A stretch of DNA of 64,000 nt from Clostridium sp. OF09-36. GTDB lineage: Bacteria; Bacillota; Clostridia; Lachnospirales; Lachnospiraceae. The stretch spans positions 62,001 to 126,000 of the forward strand of contig NZ_QUMD01000007.1 in assembly GCF_003481985.1 (NCBI RefSeq), read 5' to 3'. Every line of letters starts with the position of its first letter. Within the stretch, counting starts at the first letter, position 1. The notes below the pieces were generated by a model that was not told the DNA's origin, made no database searches, and saw only the letters and a program-made list of their open reading frames with translations. This document shows positions 17,897 through 27,221 of the stretch, piece after piece. The translations under genes and the position numbers were made by a program.

Positions 17897-18928
17897 TTAT
17901 GGATTTAAGTTGTCTTTTGTGACATGATTCTGCGTGGTCCAGTAGTATTTTCCGTCTGTCAGGCCGATTTTTTCCGAAATTGGTTCACCTAATCCGGCGG
18001 ATGCCGCAATCGTGAAGATTGCGTCTGCGTAACCGCTTTTATCGGAAGATACCGTCCCCAGCATCTTTCCGCTTTTTACCGCATCCAGTCCCGGGGTCGT
18101 TCCATCGATCCCAACCACACGGATGCGGTTGATGCCAGCGCGATCCATTGCATCGATGGCGCCAAGTGCCATGTCATCATTGTTGCTGATGACCAGTTCG
18201 ATCTTATCCGGATAAGCCAAGAGCCACTGCTCCATCAGCGCAGAGGCCTGCGAGCGTTCCCAGTTTGCAATGCCCCCTGTGATCTTCTCGATCGGAACCC
18301 CGCAGTCCTTTAAGGTCTGCACCGACCATTCGGTACGGATCAGGGAATCCTGATGATTGCTCTCTCCCTCTAAAAGCACATAACTGATCACCCCGTCTCC
18401 GTTTTTATCGAGCGATGCAGGGTCCTTTGTATACTGGTCTGCAACAATCTGCGCCTCCAGAACTGCAGATTCCTTTGCATCCGCGCCTACATAGTAAAGC
18501 TTGTCCCAGCGGTCCATGTCTTCCTCAACCGGCTGCCGGTTAAAAAACACGACCGGAACCTCTGCCGCCATGGCCGGATCGATGATGCCGGAGGAGGTTG
18601 TCCGGTCTACCGGATTGACGCAGAGTGCGTCACAGCCCAGGAAAATAAAACGTTCCACCTGTTTATTCTGGGTATACTGGTTTCCCTTCGCATCCTGAAT
18701 GTCCAGGGTCACCTTAATGCCGGTTTCCTGTTCATACTTTTTTGCCTTCTTTTCCAGTTCCGTGCGGATATTCCCGATGAAGGTATCATCGGCCCGGTAC
18801 AGGCTGACGCCGATCCGGAGCGCATTTTTCTTTTCCGGTTCCCTGCCCGCCTGACAGCCGGAAAGAAGACCGCAGGCCACAAGCAAACCAAATGCAAGGC
18901 GTACAATGCTTCTATTTTGTAATTTCAT
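17897..18928 (-). CDS. Second galactose-binding-type lipoprotein, signalling neighbour
   Basis: A 343-residue lipoprotein (lipobox LSGC) of the galactose-binding family. It is clearly a paralogue of the mglB product: LRIGVSLYRADDTFI matches its N-terminus, and DKNGDGVIS is the same calcium-binding loop. Sugar-site segments NNDDMALGA and GIDGTTPGLDA are also kept. It lacks the Ala/Thr/Glu-rich linker. It begins 13 bases after the membrane-anchored binding protein of the two-component system and precedes mglB, so it may deliver sugar to the sensor rather than, or as well as, the transporter. That role is inferred from position only. Confidence 0.85.
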   Translation of the reverse strand: MKLQNRSIVRLAFGLLVACGLLSGCQAGREPEKKNALRIGVSLYRADDTFIGNIRTELEKKAKKYEQETGIKVTLDIQDAKGNQYTQNKQVERFIFLGCDALCVNPVDRTTSSGIIDPAMAAEVPVVFFNRQPVEEDMDRWDKLYYVGADAKESAVLEAQIVADQYTKDPASLDKNGDGVISYVLLEGESNHQDSLIRTEWSVQTLKDCGVPIEKITGGIANWERSQASALMEQWLLAYPDKIELVISNNDDMALGAIDAMDRAGINRIRVVGIDGTTPGLDAVKSGKMLGTVSSDKSGYADAIFTIAASAGLGEPISEKIGLTDGKYYWTTQNHVTKDNLNP

Positions 18929-18941
18929 GCCGGTTTACCTC

Positions 18942-19913
18942 CTATTCAATGGGATAGAGCATTTTTTCAAATTCCGGGGAACGCAGGTCATCCTTCCGGA
19001 TGTAATAGCTGTCGAGCACCGTCTCTTCCTCCAGTTTCTGGTTCGATAAGATTTCCACTGCCCGCTTAATGCTTAAATAACCGATACTAAAATCATCCGT
19101 CACGCAAAGCCCGCTTATGATGCCGCGGTCTAAGTAGTTCAGGATCTGCGTTGTCGTTCCGCGGCCATAGAGTCCCTCCACATGTTCCTGGTATACACTG
19201 CTGTCTTCCAGGATCTGCGCTGTTTCCAAAAGCGCTTCCGGGTCCAGGGCAATGACCAGCGCACGTGAGGTTTCCGGATAGACAAACCCTTCAATCGTCC
19301 TCCGGAAGGTATCCCCATCCTGCCGCTCCAGCTGTTTTACCTTATACCCGCCTCCGCACAGGACAGTTTCCACGCCGTCCCTGAAATGCCGTCTGGCTGC
19401 AGATTCTTTTTTTGTATAAAACAGATAGACCGGAACCTCTGCCGTATGGCAGGCCATTACCTGCTTTGCCAGTTCTCTTCCCATAGCATCATAATCCGCA
19501 GTTACCACAGAAGAAACCTTGTCTCTTGGAAGAGCGGCATTCACAAGCACCAGAGGGATCTGGATCCGCTTTTCCGCCAGAGCCTCCTCCAGCTCACTTT
19601 CCGCTTCCGGCATCACAACCAGTGCCTTTGCACCATCCTGCTGTTCTCTGGCCATCCGTTCGATCTGCTGCGCTGGAGTTTCGCCTTCATAGAGCGTGAT
19701 CATACTTACATCCGCATTCAGCTCGATGGCCGCCCGGTCAGCCCCCTTCTTAAAATTCTGGTAGGCTTCGCCGGTGCTGTCATCCAGGATCACCGACACC
19801 GGGTAAATTTCCGTTTTCCGTTCCTTAATGATCAGGTCTGTTGAGGAAAGCAGATACAAAAAGACCAGAATCACGCCAAAGATCACTAACCCCCACGTTT
19901 CGCGCTTTCTCAT
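18942..19913 (-). CDS. Membrane-anchored periplasmic-binding-like sugar sensor
   Basis: A 323-residue protein with one N-terminal membrane anchor (WGLVIFGVILVFLYLLSS, residues about 7-24). An extracytoplasmic periplasmic-binding-protein domain (Peripla_BP_4 type) begins at YPVSVILDDSTGEAYQN and includes MPEAESEL and CVTDDFSIGYLSIKRA. There is no lipobox, so it stays membrane-tethered. Its start overlaps the kinase gene stop by four bases (ATGA), showing tight translational coupling. Proteins of this type next to YesM-like kinases act as ligand-binding partners of the kinase. That is the likely role here, with a sugar as ligand. Confidence 0.8.
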   Translation of the reverse strand: MRKRETWGLVIFGVILVFLYLLSSTDLIIKERKTEIYPVSVILDDSTGEAYQNFKKGADRAAIELNADVSMITLYEGETPAQQIERMAREQQDGAKALVVMPEAESELEEALAEKRIQIPLVLVNAALPRDKVSSVVTADYDAMGRELAKQVMACHTAEVPVYLFYTKKESAARRHFRDGVETVLCGGGYKVKQLERQDGDTFRRTIEGFVYPETSRALVIALDPEALLETAQILEDSSVYQEHVEGLYGRGTTTQILNYLDRGIISGLCVTDDFSIGYLSIKRAVEILSNQKLEEETVLDSYYIRKDDLRSPEFEKMLYPIE

Positions 19914-21712
19914 TGTGCCTTCTCCTTTTCCTCTTTCTCCTGGATCTCCCGGTAATCGACCGCCGGCAGATGGATCCGGATCGTAGTTCCCTCATCCGGC
20001 TCCGATTCGATAGAAAGTCCATATTCATTTCCAAAATACAGCCGGATCCTCTCATTGACATTTTTCACACCGATCCCGGAGCCACGTTTCGATGATACAT
20101 GGGCATGCTCTGTCAAAAGGCTTTCCACCTGCTCTTCTGTCATGCCAAGTCCGTTATCCTGAATGGTAAACCACAGTCCATCTTCTTTCTGCACTGCTGT
20201 TACCGCAATAATCCCGTCTCCATCCTTAAATTCCATGCCATGATAGATCGCATTCTCCACCAGCGGCTGCAGCATCAGCTTGAGGCTTGCCAGTCCCAGC
20301 ACCTCCGGGGCGGCATCGATGGTGTAGGTAAATTTGTTCTTAAAGCGCATCTGCTGGATCATTAAATAGTTGCGCACATGCTCCAGCTCATCGCGCACCG
20401 TGATAATGCTTTTTCCTTTGCTTAAGCTGATGCGGAAGAACCTGGCAAGCGCCGTCACGACCTTCACCGCTTCGGATTTCTGTTCATTCTCGATCATCCA
20501 GACGATAATGTCCAGCGTATTATATAGGAAATGCGGGTTGATCTGGGACTGGAGTGTGTCAAACTCGCTTTTCCGTTTTGACTCATGCTCCGCCACGATA
20601 TCCTGCATCAGTACCTTGATCTGTTTGGCCATATCGCCGATGGAACGGCCAAGATGCCGGATCTCGTAGGAGCCGCCCTGGTAAACCTCCGCATCGAGGT
20701 TTCCTGTTTCCAGAGCATTGACCGATTTTTCCAGTTCCCGGATCGGCACCGTGATACGCGATGAGATCGAGGCATTGATGATCATTAGGATCAAGAGGAA
20801 CAGGCCGACCAGAAATACCATGAACAGCTTGGTTTTTAAAGTATTCAGATAGCTGTCCTGCTCCGGCGTCACTCCCACCAGCTTCCAGCCGGTATAGCCC
20901 ACCGACTTGACAGTCACATCCCGGATCCTGCCCTGGTAGGACTCCCGGTAATTTCCATCGCGGTGCCCCACCGCAGCCTGGATGTTTTCTTCCAGCTGTC
21001 CGGCATCGATCAGCTGCATCTGCGGGTGATAGATCAGCTGCCCGCCAGAGCTGATCATGTATAGATAACCGTGGTTTCCCATGGTGATGCTGTCTAAAAG
21101 CTGCTTTAAACTTCCATAGGTAATATCGATCAGCAAAATTCCCTGTTCCGTGGAAACACCACGGGTCAGCTCCACCGCTCGGGTCAGGGTAATGACCCAG
21201 GTATACTGGTTTTCATCATTATCGAAAATATACTGGACATGCGGCATTGTAAAATGCAGGTTTTCCGTCCGCTCCAGCGTATCGGAAAACCATTCCTCCT
21301 TTGTCACATCCAGATCTGTTTTGATGCGGGCAGCCGGCACGGTATCCACCAGCTCCCCATCCTTGGAAAAGAGCGCAATGTTCGACACATAGTCGCAGCT
21401 GCTGTCGTAAAGCAGGTTCAGCTCGCTGTGGATGCTTTCGTCCGAGAGATCCGCATTTTTGATCACATCATAGTACAGCGAATCCGACAGCTTCATGATG
21501 GTGCGCAGGTAAGAATCCACAGAATGATTTACCTGGGCTAACATTGTCTGGTTTTCCTCCTGAATGACAGATGTCATCTGGCTTACCAGACGCCCGTAAA
21601 AGGAAATTCCCATCAGGACCAGTGCAGTCAGTGCGCTGATGGTAAAGTAAAGATAAATGATAGAGCGGATGCTGACCCGGCTGAAGCGCTCGGATAATGT
21701 CTTTCCTGTCAT
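19910..21712 (-). CDS. Sensor histidine kinase, YesM type
   Basis: A 600-residue membrane kinase with membrane segments at about 18-40 and 296-317 flanking a Cache-type extracytoplasmic sensor. HAMP follows, then the His_kinase domain with the phosphoacceptor His394 in INPHFLYNT. The HATPase domain has N-box LVENAIYHG and G-boxes DNGLGM and GSGIGVKNVNERI. It pairs with the AraC-type regulator encoded 13 bases upstream. The two downstream binding proteins and mglBAC indicate control of galactose-type sugar uptake. Confidence 0.9.
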   Translation of the reverse strand: MTGKTLSERFSRVSIRSIIYLYFTISALTALVLMGISFYGRLVSQMTSVIQEENQTMLAQVNHSVDSYLRTIMKLSDSLYYDVIKNADLSDESIHSELNLLYDSSCDYVSNIALFSKDGELVDTVPAARIKTDLDVTKEEWFSDTLERTENLHFTMPHVQYIFDNDENQYTWVITLTRAVELTRGVSTEQGILLIDITYGSLKQLLDSITMGNHGYLYMISSGGQLIYHPQMQLIDAGQLEENIQAAVGHRDGNYRESYQGRIRDVTVKSVGYTGWKLVGVTPEQDSYLNTLKTKLFMVFLVGLFLLILMIINASISSRITVPIRELEKSVNALETGNLDAEVYQGGSYEIRHLGRSIGDMAKQIKVLMQDIVAEHESKRKSEFDTLQSQINPHFLYNTLDIIVWMIENEQKSEAVKVVTALARFFRISLSKGKSIITVRDELEHVRNYLMIQQMRFKNKFTYTIDAAPEVLGLASLKLMLQPLVENAIYHGMEFKDGDGIIAVTAVQKEDGLWFTIQDNGLGMTEEQVESLLTEHAHVSSKRGSGIGVKNVNERIRLYFGNEYGLSIESEPDEGTTIRIHLPAVDYREIQEKEEKEKAQ

Positions 21713-21724
21713 ATTCTATCCCCT

Positions 21725-23335
21725 TTAGCTGCTTTGTGATCCACGGTATTTGGTCGGCGAGATGCCGAACCGCTTCTTAAACACATAGCTGAAATAGTTC
21801 TGCTCCTGATAACCTACCTTCTGTGCGATCACATAGGTCTTATCATCTGTCTCGTTTAAAAGCTCCACTGCTTTTTGCAGACGCACCTCTGTCAGGTACG
21901 CAATGTATGTCTGGCCCGTCACCTTGCGGAACATCGTTGAAAAGTAAGCCGGACTCATATGAAGCTCCCGGCAGATCATCTCCACGGAAAGGGATGGGTC
22001 CTGATAATGACTCTCGATATAGCGTCTTGCCTCCAGGATCACCTTTTTGGTCGTATTGTCACGCTCTCGGTTTAAGCTTTCATGGATCCGCAGGCAGGCA
22101 CCCAAAATCCAGGCTTCAAATTTCTCTGGTTTTCCCAGCGCAGCAGGAACGTCCATATACTGCTTTTCCGTGTCGAAAATTTCCTTTGTTGTCAGATCGT
22201 ACTGCTGCATCAGTCTGGTCACGCAGTTGAATAAGGAAAGCATGTAGAGCTGCTGCTGTCTGGCATGCACCTTGGCATCGTCCATACGCAACATCAGTTT
22301 TTTTACGGTTTCCCGGATTTTTTCTTTCGGCCCGAACTTCACCGCCGTGACAAAGTCATTTTCGTCGGTGTTATCAAATTTCAGTTTTCCGCGGCTCACC
22401 GGCTCCACGTCGTTGATATAAATGGTATGTCCGGTTCCCACAATGGTCTTATAGCCAAGGGCATCCACCGAGGACTGATAGATCCGGCTGATCTCAGAAA
22501 GTTCCTGACAGCTGTGCCCGACTGCGATCGTCACAGTGACATCCAGCACACGCCTGCACTCCTTGCAGATATCGCCGAGACGGTCCAGAAGACCGGTCTG
22601 GGAATTGTCCTCATCGATCACCGCGATCAAAGCCATACCTGCTGAGGAGTTAAAAATGGTAAACCGGCAGTAGTCCTTTAAATGGTCCTCTGTGATCTGG
22701 CGCACGGAAATAGGCACCAGTTCTTTCTGCAGGGCAGCAGGATGGCCAGAAGCCTCGGTCTCAATATGTAACAACGCTGTGATCCATTTCTTCGCATGCA
22801 GGATGTCAACGCTGTATTCCTGAAGCTTTTCTTCGATCATGGCGGTATTCGCACTTCCGCGCACCAGGTCATTTAAGAATACTTCTCTTAAGATTGGAAG
22901 ACTTCTCTGGTAGCTTTCCCGTAAGATCGCCGCATCCCGGCGCTGGCTGATCTCCTCATCCAGATTCTGCTTTACCCGTCTTAAAATCTCTGAAAGCTCC
23001 TCTACATTCACCGGTTTTAAGATATATTCCGTCACATTCAGCTTGATCGCATGCTGTGCATACTCAAAATCGTCAAAGCCAGAGAAGATCAGCACCTTCA
23101 TGGAAGGGTATTTCTGGCGGATCTTTTCCGTCAGGGTCAGCCCGTCCATAAATGGCATGCGGATGTCCGTCATAACAACCTCCGGCTCCAGCTGCTCGAT
23201 CCGCTCCAATGCCTCAGCTCCGTTTTCTGCGTCACCGACCACTTCAAATCCCAGACTGCTCCAGTCAATTTTCCGTATGATGCCCTTGCGCACCTCTTCC
23301 TCGTCATCTACCAGGATGATCCGATATAAACTCAT
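21725..23335 (-). CDS. Response regulator with AraC-type DNA-binding domain, YesN type
   Basis: A 536-residue response regulator. The receiver domain has acidic pocket VDDEEE, phosphoacceptor Asp57 in TDIRMPFMDG, and the conserved Lys in ILKPVN. A long linker follows, then two AraC-type helix-turn-helices at the C-terminus (LSVEMICRELHMSPAYFSTMF and VIAQKVGYQEQNYFSYVFKK). The start is ATG 23335 with AAAGGAG upstream; the frame is open further but that part overlaps the end of cobD. It begins 22 bases after the repaired cobD stop with no visible terminator, so it may be partly transcribed with the cobalamin genes. It probably activates the mgl genes. Confidence 0.9.
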   Translation of the reverse strand: MSLYRIILVDDEEEVRKGIIRKIDWSSLGFEVVGDAENGAEALERIEQLEPEVVMTDIRMPFMDGLTLTEKIRQKYPSMKVLIFSGFDDFEYAQHAIKLNVTEYILKPVNVEELSEILRRVKQNLDEEISQRRDAAILRESYQRSLPILREVFLNDLVRGSANTAMIEEKLQEYSVDILHAKKWITALLHIETEASGHPAALQKELVPISVRQITEDHLKDYCRFTIFNSSAGMALIAVIDEDNSQTGLLDRLGDICKECRRVLDVTVTIAVGHSCQELSEISRIYQSSVDALGYKTIVGTGHTIYINDVEPVSRGKLKFDNTDENDFVTAVKFGPKEKIRETVKKLMLRMDDAKVHARQQQLYMLSLFNCVTRLMQQYDLTTKEIFDTEKQYMDVPAALGKPEKFEAWILGACLRIHESLNRERDNTTKKVILEARRYIESHYQDPSLSVEMICRELHMSPAYFSTMFRKVTGQTYIAYLTEVRLQKAVELLNETDDKTYVIAQKVGYQEQNYFSYVFKKRFGISPTKYRGSQSS

Positions 23336-23357
23336 AGCCTGCTTCTCCTTTAATTCT

Positions 23358-24433
23358 TCATCCATAGTTTTCATTCTTAATTTCCTGCAGATTCCGGACC
23401 AGAAGCCGGTTTTTCTCCGGCATTCCCACGCAGATCCGGTAATAGCCGGATGCCAGACCATCAAAATTGCTGCAGTCCCTAAGAAGGATTTTCCGTTTTA
23501 GCACGCCTGCAGCAGCTCCCCCGGATGGTCTTCTTCGATGTAAAACAGGATAAAATTACTGTCAGACTTAAATACCGTAAAGCCAAGCTCCTGTAACTGG
23601 CCGCTCAGCCATGCACGTTCTGTCCCGATCAGTATTCTTGCCTGCTTCAGATACTCCTGCTCCTTCAGTGCTGCGATTCCGGCCTCCTGGGCCGGAACTG
23701 ACACACTCCACGGCTGGCGCTCCTGCCGGATTTTCTGAAACAGTGATCCAGAAGAAGACAACGCGTATCCCAGCCGGAGTCCTGCCATAGCATAGGTCTT
23801 TGTGAATGCCCGTAAAATGACCAGCTTCTCGTAATGGCCTGCAAACGGCATCATGCTAAAGTCTTCCGGCTGCTCCAGCAGTTCGCAAAAGCACTCGTCC
23901 AGGATCAGCCAGGTCCCGGTCTTTTGGCAGTGATCAGCAAGCTTTTTTACCAGGCTCGCCGGCACAGCATGACCGGTCGGGTTATTGGGATTGCAGAAAA
24001 ACAATAGACCGGTTTCCGGCGTAATATGATCCAGGGCCGCTTCGATATCCGGCTGGAACCCTTGCTCCTTTTTTAGGGGAAGTGTTTCAATTTCACAGCC
24101 TGCTGCCATTAATGCCTGCCGGTATTCTGAAAAAGACGGAGCAAACAGCAAGGCTTTTTTCGGCGCAAGGATCCGCACTGCCTGAAAGATCAGGTCTGCC
24201 GCGCCGTTGGCACAGAGGATCCACTCTGCCGGCACATGATGATACCCAGCCAGCGCATTTTTCAATGCTTCACACTCCGGGTCCGGATACCTGGCCCAGC
24301 CATCTACCGAATGTTTCAATACTTTCTTAACTCCCTGCGGCATCCCAAGCGGGTTTAAGTTGATGGAAAAATCATGGCTTACCTGATTGCGGTAAACATC
24401 CCCACCGTGTCCCGATGCTTTGTATGGCTCCAT
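23358..24433 (-). CDS. cobD: Threonine-phosphate decarboxylase (cobalamin side chain), frameshifted
   Basis: A PLP enzyme of aminotransferase fold I that makes (R)-1-amino-2-propanol phosphate for the cobalamin nucleotide loop. Motifs are HGGDVYRN and INLNPLG at the N-terminus, CNPNNPTGH, LDECFCEL, and the PLP lysine in TKTYAMAGLRLGY. As written it stops at 23498. Restoring one base at about 23501-23506 continues it as KRKILLRDCSNFDGL, a conserved C-terminal signature, then GYYRICVGMPEKN to a stop at 23358. That gives 359 codons, the normal CobD length. Its start overlaps the cbiB stop (TAATG). Confidence 0.88.
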
Positions 24434-25434
24434 TACACCAATCCTCCTGTCAGTATCTCAAGCAAAATGATCAGACCGGTTCCGGCAAAAAGTGCCAGCA
24501 CCGAAGCCAGATACATTAACCGGTTTGCACGCGCAATATCCTCTGGCTCCACCGGGCGGTGTGCGTCCCCGATCGTCGGCTTATGGTTCAGCTTTCCAAA
24601 ATACCAGGCATCCCCTGCCAGCTGGACTCCCAGTGCTCCGGCACAGGCCGATTCCGACTGGGCTGAGTTCGGGCTTTTATGGTTTCTGCGGTCCCGTCGC
24701 CAGATTGCAAATGCTTCTTTTCCGTTCATACCAGGCAGCAGAAATGCTGCCACTGCAAACAAAAATCCGGTCAGCCTGGAAGGGATCCAGTTCAGCAGAT
24801 CGTCAAGCTTTGCTGCCGCACGCCCAAAATACAGGTACTTTTCATTTTTATAGCCAACCATGGAATCCATGGTATTCACGGCCTTATAAAAAAATCCGCC
24901 AACCGGACCGGCAAGGAATAAAAAGCAAAGCGGCGCGATCACGCCGTCGGAAGCATTTTCCGCAACCGTCTCCACAGCTGCCTTCGTCACACCCTCCGCC
25001 GTCAGGTTCTGGGTATCCCGCCCAACGATCATGGAAACTGCATAGTGGGCACGCTCTAAATCCCCTGTTTTCAATTCCTTATAGACCTTCATACTTTCCG
25101 TTTTCAGTGATCTTGCCGCCAGGATCCACCCGTCTAACAGACACATCATGGCAAACTGAAAATATGGATGGATCAAACCGGCCAGAAGCAGGATCAGTGC
25201 CGTGACCACAACCGTCACGCAGGGAACTGTCACAGCAAGCGCTGCCCCGGCAAGGAGCAGGCTTTCCGGCTGATCCGGTACTTTTTTCCGAAGCCTTTTT
25301 TCCATACACGAAATCAGCTTTCCGATCCCGCAGACCGGATGCCAGAGCCCGTGTGGATCTCCCACAATAAAATCTAATAAAAAACCGATGCAGGCCGCAG
25401 CCGCATATTCCATCCAGAGATGTCCGAGTATCAT
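24433..25434 (-). CDS. cbiB: Adenosylcobinamide-phosphate synthase CbiB
   Basis: A membrane enzyme joining aminopropanol phosphate to adenosylcobyric acid. It is 333 residues with several hydrophobic helices. The family signatures are FIVGDPHGLWHPVCGIG at the N-terminus, VGRDTQNLTAEGVTKAAVE, VAENASDGVIAPLCF, AVNTMDSMVGYKN and GDAHRPVEPEDI. It is translationally coupled to cobD, which makes one of its substrates. Confidence 0.94.
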   Translation of the reverse strand: MILGHLWMEYAAAACIGFLLDFIVGDPHGLWHPVCGIGKLISCMEKRLRKKVPDQPESLLLAGAALAVTVPCVTVVVTALILLLAGLIHPYFQFAMMCLLDGWILAARSLKTESMKVYKELKTGDLERAHYAVSMIVGRDTQNLTAEGVTKAAVETVAENASDGVIAPLCFLFLAGPVGGFFYKAVNTMDSMVGYKNEKYLYFGRAAAKLDDLLNWIPSRLTGFLFAVAAFLLPGMNGKEAFAIWRRDRRNHKSPNSAQSESACAGALGVQLAGDAWYFGKLNHKPTIGDAHRPVEPEDIARANRLMYLASVLALFAGTGLIILLEILTGGLV

Positions 25435-25500
25435 GTCATTCGTTTCCTTTATTGTTTGTCTATGTGCAGCGGTTTTGCAGCTGCGCTGTTATGTTCAGCC

Positions 25501-25893
25501 TTACTTGATCCGGGTCGCAATACCGCATTGAACCCGGTATACTTTCTCTGCCCGGGCAGCAAGAAGCTGTCCGGCACGCCCCACGGCCTCCCGGTAGATG
25601 CGTTTCTCCCGCTCAATGGGCACAATCCCGCATCCAGCTTCATCCAGTGTGATCACCTCGGGCGGATTTTCGAGAAGCTTACGCGTTAAGGCGTCCGGAT
25701 CTTCGCCTGCCTCCAGGGCTTTCCGGACCTGAAGATGAAAATCCGGCAGGATCTGGGGCTGCTGCTCCATATTTGGATATGTATCTGCTATGTTCAGACG
25801 ATGATTCTGTTTGTTCTGTTCCTTTTCTTCCCTGCAGATCTGTTCTGCAAACGCTTTCTTTCCCTGAAAGCTTCCTCCGATCACCAGGATCAT
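25501..25893 (-). CDS. Short CobU-like nucleotide-binding protein
   Basis: A 130-residue relative of the cobinamide kinase/guanylyltransferase CobU. It keeps a P-loop-like start (VIGGSFQGKKAF) and the CobU signature DEAGCGIVPIEREKRIYREAVGR, followed by QLLAARAEKVYRVQCG. It is about 40-50 residues shorter than CobU, and the guanylylated-His region is not recognisable. A full-length CobU is encoded two genes upstream in the same operon, so this one may have taken over one half-reaction or be regulatory. The ribosome-binding site GGAGGAAG precedes ATG 25893. The family is clear; the exact reaction is not. Confidence 0.75.
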   Translation of the reverse strand: MILVIGGSFQGKKAFAEQICREEKEQNKQNHRLNIADTYPNMEQQPQILPDFHLQVRKALEAGEDPDALTRKLLENPPEVITLDEAGCGIVPIEREKRIYREAVGRAGQLLAARAEKVYRVQCGIATRIK

Positions 25894-25932
25894 ATTCTTC
25901 TTCCTCCATTTTCTTCGTAAGCCACGATTCTG

Positions 25933-26697
25933 TCACAAGATATGGCTGCACACAGCCAGTGCCGCTACCATAGCCAGTTCTGCCGTCTGCAAAAAATAAC
26001 CGGCCAGGTCTCCTGTCGTTCCACCAAATTCCGTTAATGCCATATGGTGATACCAGAAAAAGACCAGTGCTGCCGCTGCCATCATGATCAGCGTTGTAAA
26101 CACGCCTGCCGTGACAAGAAAAAACAGGACTCCGGCAAGCAGCCATCCCACCAGAACCGCCTTTACAACCGGGGATCCGCTTCCGGTTTCTTTTGCAAAG
26201 GTTGCAGCAAGCCCGTCCTTTCGCGCTTTCGGAAAGCAGAGGACAGAAAGACCGCTGAACGAGCGGGTGATCACATAAATTCCGGCAATCGCAGGAAATG
26301 CAGAATTTCCAAGTTCAGAAAATGCTGCAGTATAAAGCAGCAGATACACGCCGCAGCCTGCAATCGCAAAGGCTCCTGCATGTGGGTCCTTTAAAATTTC
26401 CAGTTTCCGCTCCCGGCTTAAAAACGAACTTCTTGCATCTGTCACATCCAAAAAGCCATCCATGTGGATCCCACCGGTGATCAAAAGCGGGATTGCCGTT
26501 CCAAGCAGGGAAAACGCCAGTATTCCAAGTCCTGCTGCCTGTGCGGCAAACACATATACATTCATGATAAGGCCGATCACGGCTCCGATCAGCGGGAAAA
26601 AGCAAAAGGCATATTTCATGCCACGCTCACTCCACTCGATAAATGGCATCGGAATCCGGGAATACATAGAAAACGCGATGATAAAACTTTCCACCAT
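25933..26697 (-). CDS. cobS: Adenosylcobinamide-GDP ribazoletransferase (cobalamin synthase)
   Basis: A membrane enzyme that joins adenosylcobinamide-GDP to alpha-ribazole to complete the cobalamin lower loop. Recognised by FSMYSRIPMPFIEWSE, FFPLIGAVIG, the metal-binding GGIHMDGFLDVTDA, and ILKDPHAGAFA, with five or six hydrophobic helices. The start was set at ATG 26697, sharing an A with the cobU stop (TAATG). The frame is open further upstream but that overlaps cobU and is not CobS-like. The product is 254 residues, the usual length. Confidence 0.93.
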   Translation of the reverse strand: MVESFIIAFSMYSRIPMPFIEWSERGMKYAFCFFPLIGAVIGLIMNVYVFAAQAAGLGILAFSLLGTAIPLLITGGIHMDGFLDVTDARSSFLSRERKLEILKDPHAGAFAIAGCGVYLLLYTAAFSELGNSAFPAIAGIYVITRSFSGLSVLCFPKARKDGLAATFAKETGSGSPVVKAVLVGWLLAGVLFFLVTAGVFTTLIMMAAAALVFFWYHHMALTEFGGTTGDLAGYFLQTAELAMVAALAVCSHIL

Positions 26698-27221
26698 TAT
26701 CCTGCATCTCCTTTCTGACGGATCGGAATTCCATAGACTACTTCCGTGACCAGGGAAGCCTTCTCTGCCAGCCAGATATTTAAGGTTCCTAAGAGACGGA
26801 TATAGCGGATGGTGTCCGCATCGTAGCTGCATCCGTCCGAAAAAATCTCATTTGTCACGATCACCAGATCGTTCGTCTGCGCTTCCAGGTTCTGGATTCC
26901 CACCTGAATGCGTTCCAGGATTTCTTCATCGGTTCCGCCAATCTCAAATTGTTCATTTGCCAGAAGATTTGACATGCATTCCAGCATCAGACTGCCTTTC
27001 CCCGGAAGCCTTACCTGTTCCAAAGTGTGAAAGGCTTCAATCGTCTGAAAGCCTTTTCCTTCCCGCATGGCGCGGTGTTTCCTGACTCTCGCTTCCCCTT
27101 CCGCGCCCCAGGCGCGCATGGTCGCAAGATAAAATTTTTCCGGTCCTTCTGCCTTTGCAAGCTGCCCTTCCGCATAGGCCGATTTGCCACTCGCAGAGGC
27201 TCCGGTAATCAGATGCATCAT
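26697..27221 (-). CDS. cobU: Adenosylcobinamide kinase / adenosylcobinamide-phosphate guanylyltransferase
   Basis: Phosphorylates adenosylcobinamide and transfers GMP to it. The 174-residue protein has Walker A GASASGKSAYAE (residues 7-18), the FYLATM strand and the RVRKHRAMREGKGFQTIE segment, whose His corresponds to the GMP-carrying residue. VTNEIFSDG and the end (GTLNIWLAEKASLVTEVVYGIP) match CobU. Its stop overlaps the cobS start. It lies just after cbiT-cbiA. Confidence 0.9.
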   Translation of the reverse strand: MMHLITGASASGKSAYAEGQLAKAEGPEKFYLATMRAWGAEGEARVRKHRAMREGKGFQTIEAFHTLEQVRLPGKGSLMLECMSNLLANEQFEIGGTDEEILERIQVGIQNLEAQTNDLVIVTNEIFSDGCSYDADTIRYIRLLGTLNIWLAEKASLVTEVVYGIPIRQKGDAG

